64,000 nucleotides of DNA from Rachicladosporium sp. CCFEE 5018 (lineage: Eukaryota > Ascomycota > Dothideomycetes > Cladosporiales > Cladosporiaceae). The translations under genes were made by a program, and so were the position numbers. The stretch is from the NCBI GenBank assembly GCA_002077045.2, contig KZ111160.1, forward strand, positions 213,907 through 277,906, given 5' to 3'. Positions 51,555-62,610 of the stretch are shown piece by piece. Numbering within the stretch: position 1 is the stretch's first letter; the number at the start of each line of letters is the position of its first letter. The notes under the pieces are model-generated. The model saw only the letters and a list, made by a program, of their open reading frames with translations. It ran no database searches and was not told where the DNA came from.

Positions 51555-52333
51555 GATTGTCTTGCGGCGATGGCTAACAACACTTCGCTCGGCTGACGGC
51601 GGTAGTGGAGTCTTGATGGTTGACCTCACATAGCTAGCGGCTCGAGACACGACAAAGCATAACATCCCTCAAAGTCCACTACTATCCCGTCTTGTCTATG
51701 CGTTCCTCTAGGTCAGGCATCTTCGCGGGGCACTCTCGCGAATGAACTTCGGCTCTGGGTCGCTCTTTCCTCTTCACGCCCTCCTGCCTGCGCTCCTGTC
51801 TTCACTAGAGGGCCTCGCTGTCGCACTTCCACTGGCTCGCTTGCTGTGGGAGCTAGTGGCCGTCGACTTTTTTTGATTGAACATTGACTTCACGTCCGAA
51901 AGTCGGGAGGCGGCCTGTGCTGGCATGGAGCGAAGTGAAGGTCAATCCAGCTACCTGCGCTTCTCAAGCACGCTTCTCCCAACATCTGCAGCGGGATTTG
52001 TGCTTCTATATGCTCGGTCGCGATAGCTAATGGTCGTTTTGCCGCGAGCTTGAAATCTGCACTCAATGAATAAGCACGGTCGCGAGTTATCGAGACGGTC
52101 TGCCACTCAGTCTGGAGACATCACGGAATCACAGTCATGGGTGCGCACAGCGATGCTTACGACGACTATGGAATACCGGAGAAGCAAAAACATACCGTGA
52201 TTCACGAGCACTGAATACGGTGTTGCGCCATTTGGAAAGACAGATGTCTGTATGGAGCCTTAAGCTATCCTTTGTCGACTCAATGGCTCCACCGATAAGC
52301 ATCAGCTCGCGCCAATCCCGTCAAGCTGGCACC
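51555..52333. other. Convergent 779-bp spacer
   Basis: Stop codons of the membrane protein and the atypical SDR face each other. A T7 run lies near 51868. No gene seen. Confidence 0.45.
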
Positions 52334-53146
52334 TCACAATCGCGAGTTCTCGAACTTCGTATAGCCCTGACCCGTCACGAAAGTCTGGTGCCACGGACCC
52401 TGCTTCTCGCCATGAGCAAGCTCATAGTACAGCTTCCCATGCGCCTCGCCGTCGACACGATACTTCGGCGCGCCGTCCGGCTTGCGTTCGTCGGCGTAGT
52501 AGAATCTGCCGTCACGTCAGCTTCGCCTTCGCCAATGAGCGGATTAAGACAGGTCGAACTCACTTATATCCCTTCCCAGCATAAGCCTCCGCAGCCGTCG
52601 CTATGATCCCGCTCGCGCCGGACTTGCCCACATTCTGCGACAAGAACTTCGGCAAAACAGCGACATTAAGGACATTACCTGTGGTGATGAACGCTCGTGC
52701 TGCTGAGCTAGGCAGCTGCGTAAAGCCTTGCACGGCTTGCTGGGCTGCGACGAAGGCACCGAAGATGTTCACTTCGTTGTCGGCGCGGAGTTCTCCCAGG
52801 GAGAGGGCGAAGGGGTCTTCGGCTGGGGTGAAGTGAGCGACGCTGACTGGCTGATAGTCAGTACAGTGATACTCAATCGATGCAAGAACACATGGGCCTT
52901 ACCGTTGTACACCACAACGTGCGGAATGCCGAACTTCTTCTTAACAACATCGAAGGCATTGACAACGTCCTCGGTTCTGGAGAAGTCGGCAGCGATGTTG
53001 ACTTGAGTATCAGTATCTTCGCTGGACTTGACTGAGCGTGCGGCGAGACCAATGTTGTAGCCTTTGGAGGCGAAGGCCTTGGCTACGCCGGCGCCGATAT
53101 TGGGGCCTGCGCCGAGGATGAGGACGACGGGTGATTTGGCTGCCAT
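52334..53146 (-). CDS. Atypical short-chain dehydrogenase without the YxxxK motif
   Basis: Three exons (53146-52903, 52846-52564, 52505-52334; introns 56 and 58 nt) give 232 residues. The Rossmann start is clear (VVLILGAGPNIGAGVAKAFASKGYNIGLAAR), an Asp-containing strand follows (NIAADFSRTEDV), and VVVYNG replaces the usual NNAG. The expected catalytic Tyr/Lys pair is missing: the corresponding stretch reads FITTGNVLNVAVLPKFL and SQNVGKSGASGII. The C-terminal half has FYYADERKPDG and DGEAHGKLYYELAHG, which characterise an atypical fungal SDR branch. Cofactor binding is likely; classical dehydrogenase chemistry is doubtful. Confidence 0.83.
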
Positions 53147-53966
53147 TGGGACGGTGATGGAGTTGTTGGAGGAGTGGTTGAGGATTGGTGTGAATGTATG
53201 GGAGTGAGGTAGAGCTGAGAGTGCGAGCTGCGAATGTGGTACTGTTCTATTGTGAAGACACGGCCATGCTATATGTACTCCCTCCCATCGTGCCTTCCTC
53301 GGCAGCCTTCTCAATCGCCTTCATGTTGCGTACTAATCCACGGGATATCCTGACGCGCCATGAACTCTGTACCACAGTCTCGGTCCATCGATGTCGCAAG
53401 ATCTTCGTCAGTCGCTGATGTTAGTCAGCTACTTTCTACTCACACATTGAACTGATGGCCTAATCGGGACGCAGGTCGACTTTCGCTGGCGGGTGAACTC
53501 GAGCGCCGAACTGAGTAATCTGACTAAACAGCTACGCTCATGCTAACCGCTTCAGGTATCTTCGTCCATCAATGCTGGGACAGTGAGAACGAGGCAATCG
53601 CCTAGCCGTGGAGTCCTGTCGGGTGGCGAAATCACACGGCTGAACAAAGGCATGGCAGGTCGCGTGCCTGAGAGCGAGAATGGATTTACGATAGGGAATG
53701 CATTATAGCTATGTACAGATATCCACATATCTCGTCCGTGATGGACTCGTCCACTCCTCACTCTCCATGGTATCTCTTCTCAGTAAACGATTGTACATGA
53801 TCCTCCTCTTGTGAGCATGAAATGCCTCATAAAGGCGACAATGAAGTCTTTCTCGTCGCGCCAAAACTCCAGTCGTAGTGCAGAGGTACTGTCCGTGCTT
53901 GCGACGCTCAAGTAAACGCTAATAAAGCAATCCCTCCCGGGGATGGTGAACTTGGTGAGCGAGGCA
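53147..53966. other. 820-bp spacer, atypical SDR / kelch protein
   Basis: Holds the SDR promoter and the 3' end of the kelch-type gene; nothing else identified. Confidence 0.4.
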
Positions 53967-56728
53967 TCAAGTCCTACTCCCGCCCAACCCCAAGTTCAAC
54001 CACCCCAGATCACTACCCATAGGCGCCTTCTTGCGCTCGCCCTCATCGACCTCCTTCGGCCGTCCAGCATAGTACGCACTCGGCACCCCTCTAGGGAACA
54101 CCGTCAACGTACTATCGCGGTCCTCCGCAGCCTTAGCAGCGTTCTGGAATGCATTGCCACTATCTCGCTGCTGCAGACCCATGGCATTCGGAGGCTTGAG
54201 ACCGGAAGGCGTGTTGGCTGTCCAGGCGTCTCGGTCATGAGGGGAAGGTTGCGGGAAGACTGTGAGGGTGCTGGCGCGGTCGTTCTGGTCTGGGTGATGT
54301 GATTGCAAGGGTCGAGGTGGTGCAAGGGGTGCAGGCGCGTTGGCTGTCCAGCGGTCGTCGTTAGCTTGCCGTGGGAAAACGGTGGCAGTGCTGTCTCTAT
54401 CATGCACTGGTGCCGGTGCAGTCACAGGTGGCGGCGACTTCAACAACGGACTGTCCTTAGTAGCCCCGGCTGGTGCCGCCCAGTCTGCGCTCGGGCTTGC
54501 GTTATGGCTCAGCTTGAGCTTCGCAGGCGGCTTGTAGTTCGTACCGCTACCTGGGAAGAACCCGGCATTCTTCGCGCGGGCGCCTCGAGACGGAACACGT
54601 TGCTCGTAGACCGACGCTGTGTAGTTGCTGCTTGGAGGACGAGAGGCACCTGCTGCGGCGTTCACATGGTCCTTGAAGCTGTTACTAACAGGCGTCCAGG
54701 GTGTGTTGCCAGAGCTTAGGCCATTGTAGTAGTCTGAGCTCATTGTGCTGCGGTCGTAGGAGGATATGGTGGTGGTGCTGGATAGTGGGCGATCGTTGCT
54801 CTCAATGCGGCCTTGCTGGCCTTCAACAGTACTACCGCGGCGAGCAAGGTCTTCTCTCGAGTCTGAGATTGCCGGTGATGCCGAGACGACATTACTCAGC
54901 CGCTGTCCGTCGATGGTCTTGCTAAAGTCAATGTCAAGCGGCGGCACGAATGCTGACGATGGTATGCGGGACATCTCAGACGAGTGCCCTGTCGATGGCC
55001 AGTTTGAGCCATCGGATTGTCGATCCTTCGTATAGGCGGATGGCATATGAGTGAGGTCGTTGGGTTGACTCGTCGAGAAGTACCTTGACCATCGGAGCTT
55101 CGATCACGCAGCGCACTGCCCTCTTCAGGCGATGCACCTTGCACTTGCAGCATCGGTGGTGCGGGCTGCTTATGCCGTGGCTGATGCTCCACTGTCAGGT
55201 ACTTCTTGTCGCCAACATCCAGCATTTCCATCGGCTCATTACCAATTGTTGTGCCGTTCTTATCGCGCACGAGATTGGCAGTGCTTTCCATACTGCCCTT
55301 GGCCGCATGATTGGGTGTGTTGCGCTTGTTGCCGAACTTGCCAGCGATGATTGCGAGGGAAGAATGCGATCCCGCTGCAGGAGACTCGTAGCGATTCCGT
55401 GGAGGTGGTGTTATGTTGGCGATTGACCCACCGGCCTCCTTCATGAAACTTGCTCCGCGATCTGCGAAGCTCATCCTGTCACCTTGCTTCTCGGTCTTCT
55501 CAACGTACCCTGAATTACGCTGCTTCTTGATCTTCTGTCGTCGTACCAGTAGCAGTGCGATGATGAACAGTGCTGCAATACCGCACAGCACACCAAGCAC
55601 GATGCCGAGCGTCCGCAGCATTCGGTCGTGTGATGAAAGACCACCAGCACCTGCTGCTGCTGTCGATGATGTTGCCGAAGGCGCGGATGATGTCGACGAT
55701 GGTGATGCTCCTGATGTTGTCGAAGGCTGTATCGGTTGCTGACTGTCACCGTTGAAGAACTTGCCCGCATCGACCCAAGTATTCCCAGTTTGGTCATACA
55801 GAGCTACTGGTGAGTCTGAGTCACCGCCAGCTAACACTACCTTCCCATCTGAGCCCTGTGCGACCGAGTAGTCCGACCTAGTCGTTGTCGGCGCATCTGT
55901 GCCATTATATGCCGGCCAGTTCTCCAGGGTCAAATCTCGCCGTCGCTTCCGTGATTGTGATGCGCCTACAATCGTTCCGGTCTGTGCAGTCGCACCGAAT
56001 GCACCTAGCAACACAATCTGCGAGACTGTATTTGGCGAAGCAGTCGCATCGTAAGTCTCCAGCACTTTGCTCCCATCACTGCCTGACACAATGGCCCCCC
56101 GTATGCCAGGGGCCATCGGTCGTGATAGATTCGTCCCTAGCTGTTGCCACCCAGCACTCGGCTCAAATGTGTACACCACATTCGACAGGAGCGATCCACC
56201 TGCCATGATCGCATGACTGCTGTTCCAGGATTGTAGTATGGGTTGATTTGCTGGCGCGGCAGTCGAAACGAAGGATTGCACATTGTGCGGCTCGCTTGTC
56301 TGTAGCAAAAATGTCTGTGAAGATAGCCATGATGGCGCATCCGGCGTGGACCCAGCGTATACAACAATCGATTGTGAGTCTTCCAGATAGGCTGCGCTAT
56401 GATTCGTCCTCCCTTGCATGTTATCTGCCAGGAGCGGCAGCGTCTCCCATGATTTCTCTACGAAAGAGTATCTCTGGAGTCCACTGTAATTGCTGTCGTC
56501 TGTTGTGCCGCCGACAACGTACATTACGGCTTTCGAGGAGTCGTCTCCAGGCACTGCTGTCACACATGCGGGCCCTGTGACCAGCGTCCCTGCTGTTTCC
56601 TCACTCCACGTTGCATTCTCCTTCAAGCGTAAAGACTGAAAGCCAGTGGAAGAGTAAACGTAAAGCGTGTCATCGTGAACAGCAGAGCAGTGCCCGTCCA
56701 GCGCCTGCTTGGGCCGGGGGACGGACAT
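53967..56728 (-). CDS. Kelch-type single-pass membrane protein, apparent one-base frameshift
   Basis: The first frame (ATG 56728 to beyond 55090) encodes a beta-propeller-like ectodomain with kelch-style strands (VMYVVGGTTDDSN, GRTNHSAAYLE, VVLAGGDSDSPVALYD). A Ser/Thr-rich stalk and a membrane span (about 374-395, LGIVLGVLCGIAALFIIALLLV split by family variation) follow, then a cytosolic tail with RDRSSDG. The tail continues in another frame with RYFSTSQPNDLTHMPSAY, DFSKTIDGQRLS and repeated DRDSTLTVFPR segments to the stop at 53967. In homologous fungal proteins both parts belong to one chain. The join near 55080-55093 needs one extra base, and no acceptable intron supplies it. The 5' end is also uncertain: no signal peptide is visible, so an upstream exon is likely. 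The tail may link cell-wall sensing to the cytoplasm, but this is inference. Confidence 0.65.
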
Positions 56729-58083
56729 AGATGTTGGTGCTAGGGCTGTCTGTCGCCCAGCACCGAGAGAAGAAGAGCGGCGGATGGCGATGCCACGCTG
56801 TGGTCGTCTTGCGCTGGCGTGCGCTTAGTAGCAATGCATGTCCTGCAGCGGTCGGTGTCGTGTATAAAAGTAATGCGATAGGTAGCGAGGGTATGCAGGT
56901 ACTCCAGTCCTAACCTCAGGGTGCCTGCCTTGCCCGCGTTCACTATGTTGTTAGGTAGTCGCAGTCGCTGCCACGCCTGGGCAGTGTGTCTATCGGAAAC
57001 GGCCTCACTTATCAGGCCAGCGCTTGCCGACGGCTTTGTATTGCGAATGTAGTAGCGAATGTCTCTTGCGGTCACACTCTATATACTTCAAGTCCAGCTT
57101 CACGTAGTCTCTTCTGCACTACGCGCAAGGCTATGCGAGCACACCACGGTGAAAGTATGCAGAGCGCCTGTCTCGCTGGCCATGCAGACGGTCTCGCCGG
57201 GGGGTGTTTCGAGGTGGTCTGTCTGATCGACAGTAGTGCGGAGGTCGCGTCGAGCGTGAGTCGCGTAAAGTGGTGTGGACTGAAGAGCGGTGTCCTTCAG
57301 GAAATCGAAGCGAGCGTGGGTGTCAAACAAGAGTGAGGATTCCGACCACAGTGATCACACGAGAACGAAGTGCATGCAGTGCGCGCACATCAATGGCGAC
57401 AAGGAGCGGCAGGGCTCGGTGCTGAGTGGTGGACTCATGAGGGCCCGGGCTCAACGCTAGCATTTCGCAACGATGCCGAAAGAGGTTACGAGCGAGTCGA
57501 TGATAGGGGACGACGAGACTTCACGGGTGCCACGTTGTTGAGGGCATGGCAACTATGTCCATGGCATGGAGCACGCATGGAAAGCAGTCTTGCGAGCGCA
57601 AGTCTTTGAACGATCACTCCATACTCGAGCTCTCATGCACCCCCGGCCCTCCGAAAGCTCTCCAGCGCCTGCCCTGCTGCACCCGACCAGCTGGCTTCGG
57701 CAGTCGTGAAACACACTGACCAGGACGATGACTCAAGTTTCGGCCGCAGTTTGCAAACACCGTCCCATCGACTCTAAGGTGTCTGCCTGTTGCTACACTC
57801 TGCTCGCGTCGGTGAAAGTCGAAAAGTGTAAAAGGCTCACGTAGGAATCTGCAATGATGATCTGCATCCTGCTAACCTCCATGAAGACCTTGCCGCAAAG
57901 CCTATCTGTTTTGAGATCTTGAAACACCCGTCCTGAACGGATGTCGCCTCGACGCCTCCCGATAATCAATCCACGGAGGTCACTCTACGCGACTCTGTGT
58001 CCTGACTCTCAGCACACATGGCGTCCACGCGTTTGGCGTGAAGCCGGGATGTGCTACATAAGCACAGGTGCCGACAGCTGTTG
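56729..58083. other. 1.36-kb region upstream of the kelch-type gene
   Basis: May hide a short 5' exon with the signal peptide of the kelch-type gene (a hydrophobic SPSAALLLSVL stretch lies near 56760-56795, in another frame). Otherwise nothing supported. Confidence 0.4.
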
Positions 58084-59360
58084 CTATGCTTGGCCGCCGC
58101 CTACCTCGTTCGTGACCTTGACGAAGGCCTCCCACTCCGCCAACGCTCGGCCAGAGCTTAAACACCATCTAGCTCTCCGTACACCCTCCTTCCACCTCAG
58201 CCCTCCAGGTCCCCTCTCCTTGATCACATCTCCTCCGACCGCTTGACTCTCCTCCGCCTCGCAGATCCCACTAACTGCAACCAGTGCCGCAGTATTGAGC
58301 AGCACGAAGTCTAGCACAGCATCATGCTCTGGTCTCCGACTCCTCAAAATCTCCATTAGTATCCCCGCGTTCTCTGCAGGACCCTTACCACCATGGACTT
58401 CATCGAGAGAGTGAGTTGGTAGTCCAAAGTCTTTCGGCTCAACAGTGAAGTACTCTACCTCCCCATCCTTCTTTCCATCGTGAATGTACCAGCAATGTGT
58501 CTTGCCCGCGCAAGAGAGTTCGTCTAGATTCTCATCGCCACAGACGACGAGCGCCTTTCTTGCGCCGCTCAGTCGGAGCGCTTCAGCAAAGTTGAGACCG
58601 ATGTCCTTGCGGGCTACGCCCAGGATTCGTGCTTCTAGGAGGCCGGAGTCGTGGACTGGGTTCGCTAACGGTCCGAGGAGATTGAAGATCGTGCGGACTG
58701 GCACTTCTTTGCGCACAGCAGCTGCGTGCTTCATTCCTGGATGCCATTCTCGAGCGTACAAGAAAGCGTAACTCGTCGCTGCAAAGATCGCCGGCAGATT
58801 CTGTGCGGTTGTAGCAGCTATCAGTGGCGGCGAAGGGGCATGCTGCAGTAAGTCTGCAGAACCGGAAAGCGAGGTCGAGGAGTTGTTGCCGTGTTTTGCT
58901 ACGACCAGACAGGCGGAGGCGAGGATCGATGAGGTCGTGGAGATGTTGAACGTGTTATGGCCGTCGCCGCCAGTGCCTACGATGTCGACCTGTCTGATGG
59001 TTAGCTATGAATCCTGGTCGATGTGTGAGAAGCGTGGGCGTACCATACCAATCCGCCTCTGTAGTTCCCTTCAGCCTTTCCTTTCGACTCAATCACTCGA
59101 TGAAGTGCATCTCGATCGATCTGTGGGCATGCCGCGCGCATATGCGCGGCTGTCGCCGCCAGTACTGCGGGTTCATGGTCTAGTCCAGTCGTGTGTAATG
59201 CGTACAGTAGAATTCCAAACTGTAGAGGAGAGATTCGATTATCAAAGATCAACTTGACTGCTGCGGCAATCTCTTGAGGATCGACTTTCTTCGCGGACTC
59301 AAGCGTGACCAATTGCTTCAGTAGTGGTGCGATAGATTCACATGCTGTAGGGTTCGCCAT
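58084..59360 (-). CDS. TRP4: Anthranilate phosphoribosyltransferase (tryptophan biosynthesis)
   Basis: Two exons (59360-59049 and 58989-58084; intron 59 nt) give 405 residues. The enzyme joins anthranilate and PRPP to phosphoribosyl-anthranilate, the second step of tryptophan synthesis. The N-terminal helical domain has LLKQLVTLESAKKVDPQE and GILLYALHTTGLD. The glycine-rich PRPP site VDIVGTGGDGHNTFNIS starts exactly at exon 2, followed by AKHGNNSSTS, HPGMKHAAAVRKE, RTIFNLLGPLANP and DELS. All expected catalytic loops are present. The C-terminus ends WEAFVKVTNEVGGGQA. Start at the only N-terminal Met in frame. Confidence 0.93.
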
Positions 59361-60022
59361 CGCTTCGTTAACAGTCGGGGCTTTCTGAGACTCAAGGTCG
59401 GCTGCAAAGATACGTCCCAGCGATCCAAGACAATTCTTCGTCTGCAGTGATCATGTCTATGCTGTAACCGCGCGACGCAAGCGTTCAAGTTACAGGTATA
59501 TCTTACGGGACAACGATGCTTGCGGGTACATGTAGTCATATCTTTTTATGGTGATGACTGGGAGTCGAAATTCACGAGTCGGCGAACCCATCGAAACGCC
59601 GAAAGTGTGGTCAAGCTTGGGACGAGCACACAACATCTGATGGACTCTACGTTCACGTACGTCTTGATCATTCTGCGATGACTGAGTGATAAAAGTCCTT
59701 CGAGAACATAGCGAATGATTAACACAAGTAGAGGAGATGTCTAGACTCCATCTGCCATCTCGATTGATCAGAAGTCATTGACTCTTCTGCCGCATACGGT
59801 GGCCTGGTCTCGACCGACGATGCGATACAAGCATCGCCAATGTAGCAATCGCTCCCAATCGACCGCAGTTCTGTCATCGTTCCGAACGTCTGCTTGATGC
59901 ACCGATACTGCTCTCGGAGATGAGACACCCGGCCAGCAAGAGCTCTGCCTGTCTCGCTCACGAACCACAGTCCCTGGTGACTATCGTCAACGTAGCGTAT
60001 CTGCCTCCTCGCTCAAGCCCGC
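59361..60022. other. 662-bp spacer, TRP4 promoter / TMA20 3' side
   Basis: A leftward 80-codon frame (59719-59961) has no ATG near its start and no known pattern. No GCN4-type TGACTC box was noted close to the TRP4 start. Confidence 0.4.
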
Positions 60023-60654
60023 TCAGCTCAAGTCCAGCTTCCACAGCCCATCTCCAGCAAAATGCCCATTCTCAATCGCAATCCCCTTCTTCTTCTCCCT
60101 CATCTCGGCACTCCCCATCTTCAACACACCCACTAGACACGCACTGTCCTTTCCCTCCGCATTCACAACAACCACGTCCCCCACCTCCAACTCCTTGCCT
60201 CCATTCCCATACTCCTCCTCGACTCCCTCATCACCCGCCAACCTTCCCCCGGGACTAGTCAAACCCGGCACCATCAACGTAGCGCCACTCATTACAAAGC
60301 GGATCGCACCTCGATCAACTCTCACCTTCGTGAAAGCCCATGGGTACTTGTGCACTACCTTGAGGTGGGGCAAGATGGCATCGTCCATATGCTGGAAGAA
60401 AAGCGGTGTGGTGCCATTGCAGTATAGTGACACGCGGTCGGGGATCTTGACGAGGTCTAGTTGCTCCTTCTTGGGCAGGATCTCATCTATATGGGGTTCG
60501 AGGAGAGGATAGGTCTCGAGGACTTTTGCGCGGACTGCGCGCTGGGCGGAGGACTTGACTTTGGACTTTGCGCCGGGAGTGAATCTGAGGAGATTTGTTA
60601 GGGCAGGTGGAGGGGGAGGGTGGGGAGGACACCTACTGACTCTTTCTTGAACAT
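60023..60654 (-). CDS. TMA20: Translation machinery-associated protein 20 (MCT-1 homologue, PUA domain)
   Basis: Two exons: 60654-60637 (MFKKES) and 60565-60023, about 186 residues. MCT-1/Tma20 with Tma22 removes deacylated tRNA from 40S subunits after termination and can support re-initiation. The N-terminal domain reads SKVKSSAQRAVRAKVLETYP, ILPKKEQLDLVKIPDRVSLYCN and FFQHMDDAILPHLKVVHKYP. The PUA domain has VDRGAIRFVMSGATLMVPGLTSPGG, DVVVVNAEGKDSACLVG and GIAIENGHFAGDGLW. The intron start is clear (gtaggt), but the strongest acceptor (ctaacaaatctcctcag, ending 60585) puts exon 2 out of phase, although it would encode the expected FTPGAKSK. The weaker acceptor gcgcaaag (ending 60566) keeps phase and was used here. 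Confidence 0.82.
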
Positions 60655-60956
60655 CTTGCCGCTTATCTTAGTACATTGACTGTTGTTTAGGAGTTATCCA
60701 GCAACTCATATTCCACTCCGCGGGGCTTGGTGGGGGTTGATCGCTGCAGGGGTTCACGCAACGTGGGAGCCATGACGACGGGGGTGCGAAAAGTCAAGGA
60801 AGCACATAGAACGCGTTGGAGATGCGGTCTTTGTGACTAGGACACCTAATTGTTGTCTATCACATCTCGTTGTACGAACGATATACATCTCTCTCTATCA
60901 CTCGCTCCTTCCCCAGCTACCACCCATATCCCGGTCCTTTACGAACACCCACAGTC

Positions 60957-62214
60957 ATGGCTTCGGAATCGCACAAGCGCCTCGCGCTGGCAATCGTCGA
61001 TTTCCTCTCTTCCTCCTTGAAAGACGGCACCCTCCAACCGGAAGACGCAGATAGCATCGAGATCGCAAGCAACTGCATCGCAGAATGCTTCCACGTCGAC
61101 CCCTCAGACAAGGCCGCCACGAAGGAGGCGTTAGGCGACCAGAATCTCCTCAAAATCTATAGCGTCTATGAGAAGCTCAAGGGCAAGAATGCACCTGCCG
61201 CCTCAGGCTCAGCAGCTGGAACTTCTGCATCAGTACCCAAAGCAATGCCGAAGGAAACCCTCGAAGTGAAAGGCCACCCCACCGAGGAGAGCGAGAAGCT
61301 CAAGGGCCAGGGCAATGCGGCTATGCAGAAGAAAGACTACAACCGTGCCATAGACTTCTACACTCAGGCTCTGGACATCTCGCCCTTGAATACTATCTAC
61401 CTCTCCAACCGTGCTGCGGCTTACAGTGCTTCGAACCAGCACGAAGCGGCTATGCATGATGCGGAGCTAGCAGTGACAGCAGACCCTAAATACACGAAGG
61501 CATGGAGCAGACTTGGGCTGGCAAAGTTCGCGCTGGGAGATGCGAAGGGGAGTATGGATGCGTACAAAAGCGGAATTGACGCTGAGGGCAATGGAGGCAG
61601 TGATGCGATGAAGAAGGGCTACGAGACTGCGAAGCGTAAGGTAGAAGAGGAGGGCGTTGATGGTGATGACGACGAGGATGATGATATTGGAGCGCCGGAC
61701 GCGGGTGCAAGAGGCGCGCCAGGTGCTGGTGGGATGCCCGATCTGTCTGCATTGGCTGGCATGTTCGGCGGTGGAGGTGGTGCCGGTGGTGCAGGAGGTG
61801 GGATGCCCGATCTGTCTGCACTTGCGGGTATGATGGGCGGTGGTGGTGCAGGTGGCGGAGGTATGCCCGATATTGGCGCCATGATGCAGAACCCTATGAT
61901 GCGGCAGATGGCGCAGCAGGTGATGCAGAACCCTGAGATGCTCAGTGGTCTGATGAACAGGTTTGGTGGTGGCGGAGCTGGCGCGGGTGCGGGTGCTGGC
62001 GCTGGTGGTGCAGCTGGTGGAGCACCAGGCGGTCGCGGCGGAGGCATGCCCGACTTGAGCGCGATGATGAATGACCCTGCGATTGCTGAGATGGCACGGA
62101 ACTTCGTAAGTCCTTCCTAATGAAACCCCATGCCACGAGCTAACAGGTCTACAGATGGGCGGCGGCGCTGGAGGTGCTGGACGAGGCGCAGGTCGCGGAG
62201 CTGGTGACAGCTAA
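60957..62214 (+). CDS. SGT2: Sgt2/SGTA-type TPR co-chaperone of the GET pathway
   Basis: Two exons (60957-62105 and 62155-62214; intron 49 nt) give 402 residues. Sgt2 captures tail-anchored membrane proteins and hands them to Get4/5-Get3. The N-terminal dimerisation and Get5-binding helices are ASESHKRLALAIVDFLSSSL with ADSIEIASNCIAECF. Three TPRs follow (about 105-215, LKGQGNAAMQKKDYNRAIDFY, SNRAAAYSASNQHEAAMHDAE, AWSRLGLAKFALGDAKGSM). An acidic stretch and a Gly/Met-rich C-terminus come next, with repeated GGMPDLSALAGM units and the NPEMLSGLMNRF helix that binds hydrophobic clients. The start is MASE at 60957; the longer frame upstream lacks similarity. The second exon adds only a Gly/Ala-rich tail. 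Confidence 0.92.
61729..61751 (+). repeat. 23-nt direct repeat, copy 1 (SGT2 Gly/Met region)
   Basis: Identical to 61798-61820; encodes the GGMPDLSA unit, indicating a recent short duplication inside the client-binding region. Confidence 0.8.
61798..61820 (+). repeat. 23-nt direct repeat, copy 2 (SGT2 Gly/Met region)
   Basis: Exact second copy, 69 bases after the first. A third, more diverged protein-level copy (GGGMPDLSAMM) lies near 62040. Confidence 0.8.
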
Positions 62215-62610
62215 GCTACTATGATCATGTCGTAGGGATGCGTAACGATATATATACACAAGTCGAACTGGAACTCCAGAGATCTTCTCCTGTTCTTCGT
62301 GATCACTGGTGAAGCCGCTTCGTTAATGGCCTTCTTTACCTGGCCTGTACATATATTCACGAAATGTTCTCGACCCACGTCTCGGAAATACGTGTTCCTA
62401 CTGGAGATTCAATGTCTCCAGCCAGTGGTCGTCTGATAATTTACATATGATATCCTCTGTCTTCATCCTGCTATGATCGGTTGGTGGACCTCGGCTCGTC
62501 TCATCTACCGTCCATTGCCGGCCCTCGCTATGTTCGATCTCGACCTCATCCACCATCGCAGCTATGATGAGCGACAGATTCCAATATTTCTAGAGCGTAT
62601 CTCAATAGCC
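62215..62610. other. SGT2 3' region and promoter of the terminal hydrolase
   Basis: 396 bp. An atatatatac tract at 62248-62257, 34 bases after the SGT2 stop, resembles an ascomycete polyadenylation efficiency element. Confidence 0.45.
62248..62257 (+). terminator. TA-rich 3'-end efficiency element of SGT2
   Basis: Position and sequence fit the UAUAUA-type element that directs 3' processing in ascomycetes; not proven. Confidence 0.35.
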
